Shown here piece by piece: positions 8,992 to 17,050 of a DNA stretch of 64,000 nucleotides. Location of the stretch: the NCBI GenBank assembly GCA_016794505.1, contig JAEUJZ010000131.1, positions 145,787 to 209,786 of the forward strand, given 5' to 3'. Each line of letters begins with the position of its first letter. Positions within the stretch are counted from its first letter, which is position 1. Source of the DNA: Myxococcales bacterium (GTDB taxonomy: Bacteria; Myxococcota_A; Polyangia; Palsa-1104; JAEUJZ01). Both the position numbers and the translations under genes were made by a program. The notes beneath the pieces were generated by a model. The model saw only the letters and a list, made by a program, of their open reading frames with translations, searched no databases and was not told the DNA's origin.

Positions 8992-9393
8992 ATGCCTGCT
9001 CTAGACGTCAAAGAGGCCGAGAATCTGTTTGAGGAAGTCGCCGAGGATCCCAAGCAGGCTCAGCTTCCGTCAACGACCGGACCCGAGGTCGCGCCGTCGC
9101 TGCTGTCTGGCCAGGCAACCAGCTGGTCGCCGACGCAGGATACGCAGAATCAGCTTCTGAACCTCTGGTTTACGTCGCGCACAGAAGAGTTAAAGGCACA
9201 CAATGCCGCCGCGCTTGACGACGATGACGAGCGCACGGCAGCCGAGGGCATGGCTATGGACTTTGTGCCGGATACGCAGATCTCTGCGGCAGATTACCTG
9301 GCTCCTGACGACACTGGGGCGGCTCGCAGCGACGGTGGTGGTGCGAGCGGTGGTGCGGGTGGTGCGGGTGGCGGAGGAACAACGCAGTCATGA
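8992..9393 (+). CDS. Small acidic protein coupled to AAA+ ATPase
   Basis: A 133-aa acidic protein that I do not recognise. It opens with a helix (MPALDVKEAENLFEEVAED), has a Trp/Asn-rich middle (NQLLNLWFTSRTEELKAH) and ends in a disordered Gly/Ala-rich tail (GGGASGGAGGAGGGG). ATG 8992 is chosen because GGGGAGGGGG sits four bases upstream; ATG 8941 would add 17 residues. The stop overlaps the ATPase start as ATGA, so the two proteins are made together. The context suggests a partner or adaptor of the ATPase. There is no signal peptide or membrane segment. Confidence 0.7.
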   Translation: MPALDVKEAENLFEEVAEDPKQAQLPSTTGPEVAPSLLSGQATSWSPTQDTQNQLLNLWFTSRTEELKAHNAAALDDDDERTAAEGMAMDFVPDTQISAADYLAPDDTGAARSDGGGASGGAGGAGGGGTTQS

Positions 9394-11558
9394 GTGCAGA
9401 GCAGACGAGCAACGATGAGGAGCAGCAGCCCGCGCGCAAGTGGCTGCAGACCGAAGTCAATCGCGTGTGGCTCATGGCCGAGCTGTGCTTGCGCCATTTT
9501 CAGCGCGGCCAGCTGCGCCCACAGCCCGAGCATCCGTCGATCGCCGAGATCGAGAACATCTTTACGGTGCGTCGCCAGGCGCGGAAGAACGGCAGCACCG
9601 GACCGCTCGATATCGCCGAGCTGCAGCGCTCGCTGGAGGCCGTCGAGCAGAAGCTGCCCGAGCTGCGCAAGAATGCCCCCATCGGTCGGCTGGTCGCGAC
9701 GCTTGGCCTGCGCCCGATGGAGCTGGAAGCGCTGGTTGTGGCCATGGCGCCCCATGTCGATGCGCCGCTGGCTGAAGTGTTCCAGCTCTTGCGTGGTCAG
9801 AGCAACCGCCGCGGCGTGGACTTGGCCATGGTCTCGCTTCTGCATCGCATGAAGCGCGACGAGCGCATTTATCTGCTGGATGCCCTGGATCCAGATCGTC
9901 CGCTGCTGTCGTGGCGCCTGGTGCAGGCCATGCCGGTCGAGACACCCGAGGGCTATGGATCGGTGTACTACCGCGCCATTCAGCCGACGTTTGATCTGCT
10001 GTCGGTGCTGTTTGGCCGGACCGAGCTGTCGTCGACGCTCAGCAACTATTCAGAGCTGCGAGTGGGCGAGGCGCGACTGGACAACCTGCTTTTGGACACA
10101 CCGCTTCGCGAACAGGTGGAACAGCTCTGCTCTTCCTTCGCCATTGCCAATCAGCAAGGCCCTGCTGCGAAGCTGCCGTGGGTCTTGCTGTGGGGCGGAC
10201 GCGGCGTCGGCAAGCGCGAGATCGCGACACGAGCCGCCGCCTATGCTGGCAAGCCCCTCCTCTCGTTCAATATCAGCTCGGTCGAGCCCAATGCGCTCGA
10301 CGAGACGCTGCGTCGCGTGCAGCGGGAAGCGCTTCTGCGCGGGGCGGTGCTGTACCTGGGCCCGCTGAGCGGAGTGGTGGTGGCCGATCAAGGTCGGGCG
10401 CTGCTGCGACGCTTCGAGAGCTATCCATCGGTGGTGATCTTTGGCATCGAGTCGCTGCAGCTACCGCGGATCAAGATCCACCGCTCGCTGCAAGAGATCG
10501 AGATCAGCCTGCCGGGCGAGGCCATTCGCCAAGAGCTGTGGGAGCGCTTGATTCCACCCGCGGCGCGCGGCCCCGATGTCATGCTTCCTTCGCTGGCCCG
10601 CGCATTTAAGCTGACGCCCGGCGAGATCTCTGAGACCGCGCAAGAAGGCCTGGCCATCGCTCGCCTGCGCCCGACGGGACAGATCGGCCATGCCGAGCTG
10701 CGTGCCGGAATCGGTCGCCGCTTGCGCAACGAGCTTGCCGACCTCGCGCGGCGCATCACGGTGGTGGCCAAGTGGAAAGACTTGGTGTTGCCGCCGGAAG
10801 ACATGTTCCGCGTGCGCGAATTCATCAACCGCGCGCTGTATGCGCGTCAGGTCTATACCGAGTGGGGTTTCGACGAGCGCATCGGGTACGGCAAGGGAAT
10901 GATCGCGCTGTTTTCAGGACCGCCGGGCACCGGCAAGACGATGCTCGCCGGCCTGATCGCCGCGGCGCTGGATCTCGACATCTATCAAGTCGATCTGGCG
11001 CAGGTCGTGTCGAAGTGGGTGGGCGAGACGGAAAAGCAGCTAGCCAAGGTCTTCGATCAGGCCGAGCGCGCCCACGCCGTGCTGCTGTTCGACGAAGCCG
11101 ACTCGCTGTTTGCCAAGCGCACCGAGGTCAAGAGCAGCAACGATCGCTACGGCAACCTCGCCGTGAACTATCTGCTGCAGCGCCTGGAACAGTACTCGGG
11201 CGTGGCCGTGCTGACGACCAACAAGGAAGCAGCGCTCGATGAAGCGCTGCAGCGCCGCTTGACGCTGCACCTGCACCTTGAGATCCCCGAAGAGGCCGAA
11301 AGAGAGCGGCTGTGGAAGTCGTTCATGCCGGCCAAGCTGCGACGCTCAAAGGACATCGACTTCAAGGCGCTGGCGCACGAGTACGAGCTGTCCGGTGGCT
11401 ACATCAAGAACGTGGCCGTGCGCGCGGCCTTCTTGGCCGCTGCCGAAAAGTCCGCGGTCAACATGAGCATCCTGCGTCGCGCCGCGGCGCTAGAGCTGGA
11501 AGATCAAGGCAAGCTGGTCAGCAACACGCAGTTCCGCGCCACGCTATCCGGCGACTAG
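9390..11558 (+). CDS. Double AAA+ ATPase, contractile-injection (Afp15/Pvc15) type
   Basis: A 722-aa cytosolic ATPase with an N-terminal helical domain (about 1-240), a first P-loop-like site (GGRGVGKRE near 268) and a second, canonical AAA+ module: GPPGTGKT near 510, LLFDEADSLF near 566 and a sensor region VAVLTTNKEAALDEALQRRL. The first module lacks a recognisable Walker B, so only the second is probably active. Length and architecture match the CDC48-like ATPases that accompany extracellular contractile injection systems. Here no sheath, tube or baseplate genes are adjacent; the only coupled gene is the 133-aa protein upstream. A stand-alone remodelling ATPase is an alternative. Confidence 0.8.
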   Translation: MSAEQTSNDEEQQPARKWLQTEVNRVWLMAELCLRHFQRGQLRPQPEHPSIAEIENIFTVRRQARKNGSTGPLDIAELQRSLEAVEQKLPELRKNAPIGRLVATLGLRPMELEALVVAMAPHVDAPLAEVFQLLRGQSNRRGVDLAMVSLLHRMKRDERIYLLDALDPDRPLLSWRLVQAMPVETPEGYGSVYYRAIQPTFDLLSVLFGRTELSSTLSNYSELRVGEARLDNLLLDTPLREQVEQLCSSFAIANQQGPAAKLPWVLLWGGRGVGKREIATRAAAYAGKPLLSFNISSVEPNALDETLRRVQREALLRGAVLYLGPLSGVVVADQGRALLRRFESYPSVVIFGIESLQLPRIKIHRSLQEIEISLPGEAIRQELWERLIPPAARGPDVMLPSLARAFKLTPGEISETAQEGLAIARLRPTGQIGHAELRAGIGRRLRNELADLARRITVVAKWKDLVLPPEDMFRVREFINRALYARQVYTEWGFDERIGYGKGMIALFSGPPGTGKTMLAGLIAAALDLDIYQVDLAQVVSKWVGETEKQLAKVFDQAERAHAVLLFDEADSLFAKRTEVKSSNDRYGNLAVNYLLQRLEQYSGVAVLTTNKEAALDEALQRRLTLHLHLEIPEEAERERLWKSFMPAKLRRSKDIDFKALAHEYELSGGYIKNVAVRAAFLAAAEKSAVNMSILRRAAALELEDQGKLVSNTQFRATLSGD

Positions 11559-11717
11559 CGACTCGCAGCCGCGCCTCTGCGACGACTCGGCGGGGCTCCC
11601 GTTTGGGCTGCCTTAGCGACTGTGCCTGCTCGGCGGGCATTCCGCCTGCATCGAAGCCGCCCTGCACTGCGTCTGCGTCATCGCGCACGAATCGATCGGA
11701 AATGGTGGCGTTGTGTT

Positions 11718-11723
11718 TACAAT
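11718..11723 (+). promoter_or_regulatory. -10-like box of a probable leaderless promoter
   Basis: TACAAT ends seven bases before ATG 11731 and overlaps the alternative in-frame starts GTG 11713 and ATG 11722. No Shine-Dalgarno is seen. No good -35 is present, so this is a weak call supported mainly by the repeated pattern in the window. Confidence 0.35.
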
Positions 11724-11730
11724 GCCGCGC

Positions 11731-14070
11731 ATGCGTACCGTCTGTATAGGTGGTGGTCCCGCGGGCTTGTATCTGGCGCTGCTGTTGAAAAAAGAAGATC
11801 CAGCGCAGCGCGTCACGGTCTATGAGCGCAACCGACCCGATGACACGTTCGGGTTCGGTGTGGTCTTTTCCGATCAGACCTTGCAGGTCCTGCGCAGTGG
11901 CGATGCCGCAACCTACGACGAGATCGTCGACAGCTTCGCGCACTGGGACGACATCGAGATCCATGATCAGAATCAGGTGCTGCGCTCGACGGGCCATGGC
12001 TTTTCCGGCCTGTCGCGACAGAGGCTGCTCGACATCCTGCAGCGCCGCTGCCGCGAGCACGGCGTCGAGCTGATCTTTCAGCACGATCTAGACGCCGCGC
12101 AGATCTCCGCGCAGCTCGAAGCGGATCTGGTGATTGGCTGCGATGGCGTGAACAGCTTGGTGCGCAGCCAGTACGCGGCTTCGTTCCGCCCACACATCGA
12201 CCTGCGCCCGAACCGCTTTGTGTGGCTGGGCACCAGCTTCCCGTTTTCGGCGTTTACGTTCTATTTCAAGCAGAGCCAGCACGGTCTGTTTCGCGTACAC
12301 GCGTATCGCTATACGCAGACCAACCCGCGCGATCCAGAGGCGCCGCAGTCAACGTTCATCGTCGAATGCACCGAAGAGACCTTCCGCCGAACGGGCCTGC
12401 ATCCGCAAGATGAAGCCGGCACGCTTGCGTACTGCGAAGCGCTGTTTTCCGACGAGCTCGCCGGTCATCGCTTGATTGGCAACCGCAGCTTCTGGCGCAA
12501 CTTTCCGACCATCCGCTGCGAAAGCTGGGTGCATGAAAACCTGGTGCTGCTCGGCGATGCCGCGCACACCGCGCACTTTTCGATCGGCTCGGGCACCAAG
12601 CTGGCGATGGAAGATGCCATCGTGCTGCGCGACGCGCTGCGCCAGATGCCGGGCACGGACCGGCAGAACATCGCCACCGCGCTGCGGGCGTACGATGCCG
12701 CACGAAGGCCCATGGTCGAAAGCCTGCAGCGCGCCGCGCAGACGAGCCTTGAGTGGTTCGAGCAGACCGAGCGCTATATGTCGCTGCCGCCGTGGCAGTT
12801 TGCGTTCAGCCTGCTGACGCGCAGCCTGCGTGTTACGCACGAAAACCTGACGCTGCGCGATCCAGCGCTGATGTCGACGGTGGATGCCGCGGTGATGGCC
12901 CAGGCCCGCGCCCAAGTTGCCAAGGCGAAAGCCCCCATTCAAGCCGACCCAATGCACGCGATCGGTCCTGGCGGCAGCAAGCCAACGCCGCCGATGTTCA
13001 CGCCGTTTCGACTGCGCGATCTGGTCCTTTCGAATCGCGTGGTGGTCTCGCCCATGTGTCAGTACTCGGCCCAAGACGGAACCGTCGATGACTGGCACTT
13101 GGTTCACTTGGGCAGCCGCGCGATCGGTGGTGCGGGCTTGGTCATCGCCGAGATGACCGACGTAAGCGCCGAAGGCCGCATCTCTCCTGGCTGCGCGGGC
13201 CTGTATCGCCCCGAGCACGTGCCAGCGTGGCGACGGATCGTCGAGTTTGTTCATCGCCACAGCCAAGCCAAGATCGGCGTGCAGCTTGGCCACGCCGGTC
13301 GCAAAGGAGCCACGCGACTTCTGTGGGAAGGCGACAGCGAGCCGCTGCCCGATGGACAGACCTGGCCCATCGTTGCGCCGTCTGCCCTGCCGTATTTTCC
13401 GCACAGCCAAGTGCCGCACGTGCTCGATCGCGCGGACATGGATCGCATCCGCGCTGACTATGTCCGCAGTGCCGAGATGGCCCACGAGGCTGGTTTCGAT
13501 CTGCTCGAAGTACACATGGCGCACGGGTACCTGTTGGCCAGCTTTATTTCGCCGCTTTGCAACCATCGCAGCGACGAATACGGCGGTTCGATCGAAAACC
13601 GCATGCGCTTTCCGCTGGAGGTCCTTTCCGCCGTGCGCGCGGTGTGGCCGGCAGAAAAACCGATCTCGGTGCGCATCTCAGCCACCGACTGGCACCCCGG
13701 TGGGATCTCGCCCAACGAGACCCTTTCTGTGGCGCGTCTTTTGAAAGCAGCGGGCGTCGATCTGCTGGATGTCTCGACGGGACAGACGGCGCCGGACTGC
13801 AAGCCCGTGTACGGTCGCTTGTATCAGACCCCCTTTGCCGAGCGCCTGCGTCTTGAGGTCGGGCTGGCCACGCTCGCCGTCGGCAACATCTCGTCGTATT
13901 CCGACGTGAACAGCATCATCGCCGCGGGACGCGCCGATCTTGCGGCCTTGGCTCGCGCGCACCTGTTCGATCCGTACTGGACCCAGCACGCGGCCGCCGA
14001 GCAGGACTATCCAACCTATTGGCCACCGCAGTACGCCTCGGTCCATCGCTATCGAGCGCGCTTCAAGTAA
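11731..14070 (+). CDS. Fused aryl-CoA monooxygenase / OYE-type reductase
   Basis: A 779-aa fusion. Residues 1-390 form a class A FAD monooxygenase: the dinucleotide motif GGGPAGLYLALLL at the N-terminus and LLGDAAHTAHFSIGSGTKLA near 274. Residues 420-779 form an old-yellow-enzyme reductase beginning FTPFRLRDLVLSNRVVVSPM, with EVHMAHGYLLASF and GGSIENRMRFP. The same order is known in 2-aminobenzoyl-CoA monooxygenase/reductase and in the annotated salicylyl-CoA 5-hydroxylases, which hydroxylate and partly reduce an aromatic CoA ester. The substrate (anthraniloyl-CoA or salicylyl-CoA) is not resolved, and no CoA ligase lies nearby. ATG 11731 places the FAD motif at the expected distance. Confidence 0.85.
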   Translation: MRTVCIGGGPAGLYLALLLKKEDPAQRVTVYERNRPDDTFGFGVVFSDQTLQVLRSGDAATYDEIVDSFAHWDDIEIHDQNQVLRSTGHGFSGLSRQRLLDILQRRCREHGVELIFQHDLDAAQISAQLEADLVIGCDGVNSLVRSQYAASFRPHIDLRPNRFVWLGTSFPFSAFTFYFKQSQHGLFRVHAYRYTQTNPRDPEAPQSTFIVECTEETFRRTGLHPQDEAGTLAYCEALFSDELAGHRLIGNRSFWRNFPTIRCESWVHENLVLLGDAAHTAHFSIGSGTKLAMEDAIVLRDALRQMPGTDRQNIATALRAYDAARRPMVESLQRAAQTSLEWFEQTERYMSLPPWQFAFSLLTRSLRVTHENLTLRDPALMSTVDAAVMAQARAQVAKAKAPIQADPMHAIGPGGSKPTPPMFTPFRLRDLVLSNRVVVSPMCQYSAQDGTVDDWHLVHLGSRAIGGAGLVIAEMTDVSAEGRISPGCAGLYRPEHVPAWRRIVEFVHRHSQAKIGVQLGHAGRKGATRLLWEGDSEPLPDGQTWPIVAPSALPYFPHSQVPHVLDRADMDRIRADYVRSAEMAHEAGFDLLEVHMAHGYLLASFISPLCNHRSDEYGGSIENRMRFPLEVLSAVRAVWPAEKPISVRISATDWHPGGISPNETLSVARLLKAAGVDLLDVSTGQTAPDCKPVYGRLYQTPFAERLRLEVGLATLAVGNISSYSDVNSIIAAGRADLAALARAHLFDPYWTQHAAAEQDYPTYWPPQYASVHRYRARFK

Positions 14071-14162
14071 CACAACCCCACGCGCGCACCCGATCTTCAC
14101 CTGGCATTGTCGGGTCTGCGTGATACTGTCGCGCCCACTCACAGAGAGGAGCCCCCTTCCCC

Positions 14163-15929
14163 ATGACCAAGAATCGACTTCACACAAGCACGGTGCGGCA
14201 CGGTGCGTGGCTGCGCGGCTCTGCCGTTCCTTTCATCGGCGTCACCCTGCTGGGCCTGTCCATCGGCTGCGGCAGCGAGCGCAGCGGCCAGCCTGCTGCA
14301 TCTCCCGTCGTCGATCCCGATGCGGCGGCGATCCTCGCGCAGCCCGCCGATGCCAGCGACAAGACCCTGGGTCAGCTTGGCTTTGACAGTGCCGCGCTGG
14401 GATCTTATGGCACGCCGATGTATCTCAGCGGGCATGTACCCCTGGGCATTCGCAGCGCCGACGAAGCCGCCCAGGTGCTGCTGACCACGCTGCGCAGCGC
14501 GCTGCGCCTGTCGCCCAAGGACTCGCTGAGCGTACGTCAGGCCTCGCGCGATGCGCAGGGCCGTCTGTTTGTCCGCGTGCAGCAGCGCCACCAGGGCTTG
14601 CTGGTCCTGCACAAAGAAGCGGCCGTGCAGATCGATGCGGACGGCGCGCTGAATACCGTCCTGGGCGAGCTGGTTCCCGATCTGCGCCTTACTGAGACGG
14701 CGTCGACGCTGCCCGCCGATGTGGCGCTGTCCCGCGCGCTGTCGGGACTTTTCGCCGCTGGACAAGAAGCCAGCCTGCAGGTTCACGAAGCGCCAACCCA
14801 GGTCGTGTTCGTCGCAGGCCCCGGTCGCGAGCCGGTCCTGGCGTATCGCGCGCTGGTCGAGTTTGAAGCCAGCGATGGCCACGCCCTAGAAGAGCTCGTG
14901 GTGCAAGCCAGCGATGCGCGCGTCCTCGGTCGCTTCACGCAGCGACACGAAGCGATCAATCGCCAGATGTTTGATTACGGCAAAAAGTGCCTGAACCCAG
15001 CGACGCTGCCCGGAACCGCCAGCCGCAAGGAAGGCGACATGCCGGTGACCGACGTCACGGTCAACAAGGTCTACGAGGGCGTTGGGAACACCTATTACTT
15101 CTACAAGTTCCAAAACGAGCGCGACTCGTTCGACGACAAGGGGGCGGCGCTGAAGTCGAGCGTCCACGTCACGTTCGGTGGCGGCATCAGCTGCTCGCCC
15201 AACAACGCCGCCTGGCTCGGCAGCCCATACTTCCAGATGGTGTACGGCGACGGAGACGGCACGCTGTTCGTCAATCTGGCGCACGCCTTTGATGTTAGCG
15301 CGCACGAGCTGACGCATGCGGTGACCAGCTCGACCTCGGCCCTGGTCTATCAGAACGAGTCGGGCGCGATGAACGAAGGCATGTCGGACATCGAAGCGGC
15401 GGCCGCGGAAGCCTGGGTCGAATCAGGCGGCAGCTCGATGGGCAATCCGGCGAGTATCACTCCGTCGATGAAGACGTGGCTGATCGGCGAAGCGGCGGCA
15501 GGCCCGATGCTGCCCGGTGGCGCGCTGCGCTTCATGTCCGATCCGACCAAGGATATGTCCAGCAAAGACAACTATGCCGAGCGCATCATGCCCGGTGGAC
15601 CGGACCGCGGGGGCGTTCACTACAACAGCGGCATTCCCAATCTGGCGTTCTATCTGCTGTCAGAAGGGGGCGTGCATCCGCGCATGAAGACCAAGACCAC
15701 GGTAAGTGGCATCGGCATCGCGAAAGCGCAGCGGATCTTCTATGTGGCCAACACCAAGCTGTTCACGGCCGGCACGAACTTCCAGCAAGCGCGCTTGGCG
15801 ACGGCCAAGGCGGCGGAAAACCTGTACGGCCGCTGCTCGCCCGAGTGGGCCGCCACGCACATGGCCTGGGATGCCGTCGGAGTCCCCGGAACCTGGGCGC
15901 TGTGCGTGACGCCTCCGGGCGGCTTTTAG
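14163..15929 (+). CDS. M4 (thermolysin-like) metallopeptidase lipoprotein
   Basis: A 588-aa secreted protease precursor. The signal peptide ends in a lipobox (LLGLSIGC), followed by an FTP-type propeptide to about residue 260. The catalytic domain has HELTH at 381-385 as zinc ligands and base, Glu405 in AMNEGMSDI exactly 20 residues after the second His as in thermolysin, and His486 in HYNSGIPN as the transition-state residue. All key residues are present, so it should be active after propeptide removal. A strong ribosome site (GAGAGGAG) precedes the start. It probably digests extracellular protein at the cell surface. Confidence 0.93.
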   Translation: MTKNRLHTSTVRHGAWLRGSAVPFIGVTLLGLSIGCGSERSGQPAASPVVDPDAAAILAQPADASDKTLGQLGFDSAALGSYGTPMYLSGHVPLGIRSADEAAQVLLTTLRSALRLSPKDSLSVRQASRDAQGRLFVRVQQRHQGLLVLHKEAAVQIDADGALNTVLGELVPDLRLTETASTLPADVALSRALSGLFAAGQEASLQVHEAPTQVVFVAGPGREPVLAYRALVEFEASDGHALEELVVQASDARVLGRFTQRHEAINRQMFDYGKKCLNPATLPGTASRKEGDMPVTDVTVNKVYEGVGNTYYFYKFQNERDSFDDKGAALKSSVHVTFGGGISCSPNNAAWLGSPYFQMVYGDGDGTLFVNLAHAFDVSAHELTHAVTSSTSALVYQNESGAMNEGMSDIEAAAAEAWVESGGSSMGNPASITPSMKTWLIGEAAAGPMLPGGALRFMSDPTKDMSSKDNYAERIMPGGPDRGGVHYNSGIPNLAFYLLSEGGVHPRMKTKTTVSGIGIAKAQRIFYVANTKLFTAGTNFQQARLATAKAAENLYGRCSPEWAATHMAWDAVGVPGTWALCVTPPGGF

Positions 15930-16050
15930 GACGCAGTCATACAGCGAGTGGGGGGCTCGCTGTCCAGGGCTGGCGCGACGGGAACGGGGGGCCGATGCCG
16001 TACAAGCGGTGCGCGGGCGAGTGCCCAAAGCAGCCGCTTCATCGCATCCG

Positions 16051-16491
16051 CTAGGTGCCGTGTCGCGGCTGGCGCAGGCGCTGATAGATATGCTCTAGTC
16101 CCATGCCGGCCAGCATCGCCGCGACGAAGATCAGGGCTGCCGACGAGCCGCTGAGCAGTCCGACGAGGGCTGGGCCCGGACAGAAGCCTCCCAGCCCCCA
16201 GCCGATTCCGAACAAGGCCGCGCCCACGACCAGCTTGGTATCGATGGCCTTGGCGGATGGCAGGTGGAACTTGCTGCCCAAGACCGGGCTGTCTCGTCGC
16301 AGAATGCGCGGGAAGGCAAAGAAGGTCACGCCCACGGCGCCGCCGAGCACAAACAGCAAGCTGGCATCGAAGCGGCCGGTGAAGTCGAGGAAGTCCTGCA
16401 CTTTCTGGGGGTAGATCATCCCGGACAGGTACAGCCCGACCCCGAACAGCGCGCCCGCGAAGAACGCAGCGAGGTGTTTTGTCGCCTTCAT
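16051..16491 (-). CDS. YeeE/YedE-like transporter, C-terminal half protein (DUF6691)
   Basis: A 146-aa membrane protein with four hydrophobic segments. It matches the C-terminal half of the YeeE/YedE thiosulfate/sulfur-compound transporters: FGIGWGLGGFCPGPALVGLLSG carries the conserved Cys-containing loop. ATG 16491 overlaps the stop of the upstream half gene (ATGA). The two together make one complete transporter of the TsuA type, so they presumably assemble as a heteromer. Thiosulfate as substrate is inferred from the family. Confidence 0.85.
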   Translation of the reverse strand: MKATKHLAAFFAGALFGVGLYLSGMIYPQKVQDFLDFTGRFDASLLFVLGGAVGVTFFAFPRILRRDSPVLGSKFHLPSAKAIDTKLVVGAALFGIGWGLGGFCPGPALVGLLSGSSAALIFVAAMLAGMGLEHIYQRLRQPRHGT

Positions 16492-16919
16492 CGCAGCCCT
16501 CCACCCAGGTGACGCATGAAATAGACGGTCAGCGCGCCGGTCGCGATAAACGTCGCAACCGCCACCAGCGAGCGCGGCGAGCGCCGGGCCAGCCCGCAGA
16601 CGCCGTGACCGCTGGTGCAGCCGCTGCCCAGTCGCGTGCCAAAGCCCACAAGCAAGCCGGCGAGCACCAGCATGCTCGGAGACACCGTCGCGTGTACCTG
16701 GGCCCGCTGCCCGGTGAACAGCATCAGCAGCAGCGGGCTTGCGATCAGCCCCAGCAAGAACGCGATGCGCCACGTGGCATCGCCCTGCGTGCGCTGCAAA
16801 AGCCCTCCGACGATGCCGCTGATTCCTGCGATGCGGCCTTCCAGCCACAGCATCAGCGCGGCCGCCGTGCCAATCATCAGACCGCCCGCCAGCGCGGGCA
16901 GATAGCTCAGGACATCCAT
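16488..16919 (-). CDS. YeeE/YedE-like transporter, N-terminal half protein
   Basis: A 143-aa membrane protein with about four hydrophobic segments and the hallmark motif GFGTRLGSGCTSGHGVCGL, whose cysteines relay thiosulfate sulfur in characterised TsuA transporters. It is one half of a transporter that is a single polypeptide in many bacteria. The ATG at 16919 lies within a micro-ORF (16907-17050) that ends 10 nt inside this gene, and its stop is fused to the next half gene. Confidence 0.88.
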   Translation of the reverse strand: MDVLSYLPALAGGLMIGTAAALMLWLEGRIAGISGIVGGLLQRTQGDATWRIAFLLGLIASPLLLMLFTGQRAQVHATVSPSMLVLAGLLVGFGTRLGSGCTSGHGVCGLARRSPRSLVAVATFIATGALTVYFMRHLGGGLR

Positions 16920-17050
16920 GGCTCACCTCGTCGCCTGGGTTGTTTCACGAGTTGTTTCACACGTTGTTTCATCATCTGTTTCATTTTGTGGTTCACGCGC
17001 TGTTTCATGGCCCGCTGCATTTGTTTCACGTCAGGTCGCGTTTGTTTCAC
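16907..17050 (-). CDS. Candidate 47-aa VKQ/MKQ-repeat micro-ORF
   Basis: An open frame links two real genes exactly. It starts with GTG overlapping the TauE stop (GTGA) and ends inside the YeeE start region. The peptide is very basic and repeats V/M-K-Q: VKQTRPDVKQMQRAMKQ, then VNHKMKQMMKQ, VKQLVKQPRRRGE. Codon use (AAA, CAA) differs from neighbours. The pattern could be a small basic protein, a coupling leader that carries ribosomes between the transporter genes, or only a DNA repeat that happens to be open. No homologue is known to me and no Shine-Dalgarno is seen. Confidence 0.4.
   Translation of the reverse strand: MKQTRPDVKQMQRAMKQRVNHKMKQMMKQRVKQLVKQPRRRGEPWMS
16939..17050. repeat. TGTTTCAC/T octamer array
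   Basis: Seven copies of TGTTTCAC or TGTTTCAT in one orientation, plus degenerate copies (GGTTCAC), at irregular spacing within about 110 bp between the TauE and YeeE genes. The octamer equals one arm of the parS consensus, but the second arm never follows, so these are not parS sites as known. Read on the minus strand the same bases are the VKQ/MKQ codons of the micro-ORF. Confidence 0.6.

Noticed and set aside
16492..16926. Frame fusion that would make one 291-aa YeeE-like protein from 16926
   Set aside because: The extra N-terminal part is in another frame of the real 143-aa gene and reads as low-quality Arg/His-rich sequence; the two half genes with ATGA overlap explain the region.
16939..17050. 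A functional parS site
   Set aside because: Only half-sites in one orientation; the palindromic partner arm is absent.
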